Assembly: GCA_003131985.1 (NCBI GenBank)
Contig: PKWH01000176.1
Coordinates: forward strand, 3,881 to 9,331
Length of the DNA stretch: 5,451 bases
Source of the DNA: Acidobacteriota bacterium
GTDB taxonomy: Bacteria > Acidobacteriota > Terriglobia > Acidiferrales > UBA7541
Direction of reading: 5' to 3'
Shown here: positions 5,120 to 5,451 of the stretch, piece after piece
Layout of the letters: each line of letters opens with the position of its first letter
How positions within the stretch are numbered: position 1 is the first letter of the stretch
Notes under the pieces: generated by a model
Seen by the model: only the letters and a program-made list of their open reading frames with translations
Database searches by the model: none
What the model was told of the DNA's origin: nothing
Program-made: the position numbers and the translations under genes

Positions 5120-5451
5120 ATGTACTCACGCGCATACAAAACAGCGGTCACAATCCCGCCTCTGGCGTGGGTCACGGTTTTCTTGCTCATCCCTTACGCG
5201 ATTCTCTTCTGCTACAGCTTCTGGTCCGTTTCATCTCTGCAAGTAATAGTGCACAACTGGAATCTGCAGAATTACGCGCAGCTGTTTCGGAATCCGCTGT
5301 ATCTCACCGTGTTGCTCCGCTCGATTAGAATCGCCGGCGCGGTCACTGCGCTTGCGCTCTTGCTCGGCTATCCGCTCGCCTATTACCTTTCGTTCCACGC
5401 CGCGAAACGTAAAGATTTGCTCTACCAACTTGTAATCATTCCGCTGTGGGC
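5120..5451 (+). CDS. potB: Polyamine-type ABC transporter permease, N-terminal part (PotB family, partial at right edge)
   Basis: The frame opens with ATG at 5120, three bases after the ATPase stop, and runs 110 codons to the edge. Two membrane segments are visible, about 12-34 (IPPLAWVTVFLLIPYAILFC) and 67-92 (containing AGAVTALALLLGYPLAYYLS), and a third begins near 100. Between them is the periplasmic stretch with NYAQLFRNPLYLTVLLRSI, whose NYxxLF and LxxS pattern is typical of PotB/PotC-like permeases, as is GYPLAYYLS. The missing part should hold the EAA coupling loop and about three more segments; the family is usually 270-300 residues. AAGGGGA (5100-5106) lies 13 nt upstream, rather far, so translation is probably coupled to the ATPase gene. 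The companion permease should follow outside the window. Confidence 0.88.
   Translation, partial: MYSRAYKTAVTIPPLAWVTVFLLIPYAILFCYSFWSVSSLQVIVHNWNLQNYAQLFRNPLYLTVLLRSIRIAGAVTALALLLGYPLAYYLSFHAAKRKDLLYQLVIIPLW

Overview
The window most likely comes from a diderm soil-type bacterium of the Acidobacteriota. The main clue is the gene on the minus strand at the left edge. It encodes an Oar-like outer-membrane protein: a signal peptide, a carboxypeptidase-regulatory-like domain, a TonB-type plug, then a barrel. Its block AEYGRNSGSVVNVVTKSGTN is typical of the large receptor families expanded in that phylum. The assignment is an inference from protein style, not from a marker gene.

Layout. Positions 1-1820 (minus) hold the N-terminal 606 codons of the receptor, which runs off the left edge. 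Positions 1821-1958 are a compact divergent control region. It has a rightward promoter with a perfect TATAAT, a leftward promoter with a perfect TTGACA, three copies of an AACCT-type element about two helical turns apart, and a G-rich leader for the receptor mRNA. Positions 1959-5451 (plus) are a tightly packed operon. It begins with a three-domain regulator (MerR helix-turn-helix, XRE helix-turn-helix, cupin). It continues with a lipoprotein substrate-binding protein of the PotD/PotF type, a PotA-type ATPase and the first 110 codons of a PotB-type permease. The second permease (PotC type) would be expected just past the right edge.

How the parts fit. The binding protein captures a polyamine or similar small cation, the permease moves it across the inner membrane, and the ATPase drives transport. 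The XRE-cupin half of the regulator resembles PuuR-type regulators of polyamine use, which fits this neighbourhood. The binding protein keeps most of the aromatic and Asp pocket positions of PotD but appears to have lost some of the acidic and Tyr positions, so the exact ligand is uncertain. The divergent receptor shares its control region with the operon and may be co-regulated as an outer-membrane partner.

The most distinctive items are the MerR-XRE-cupin fusion, the face-to-face overlapping promoters with spaced repeats, and three successive genes that all appear to start at TTG. No RNA genes, CRISPR arrays or mobile elements were seen.
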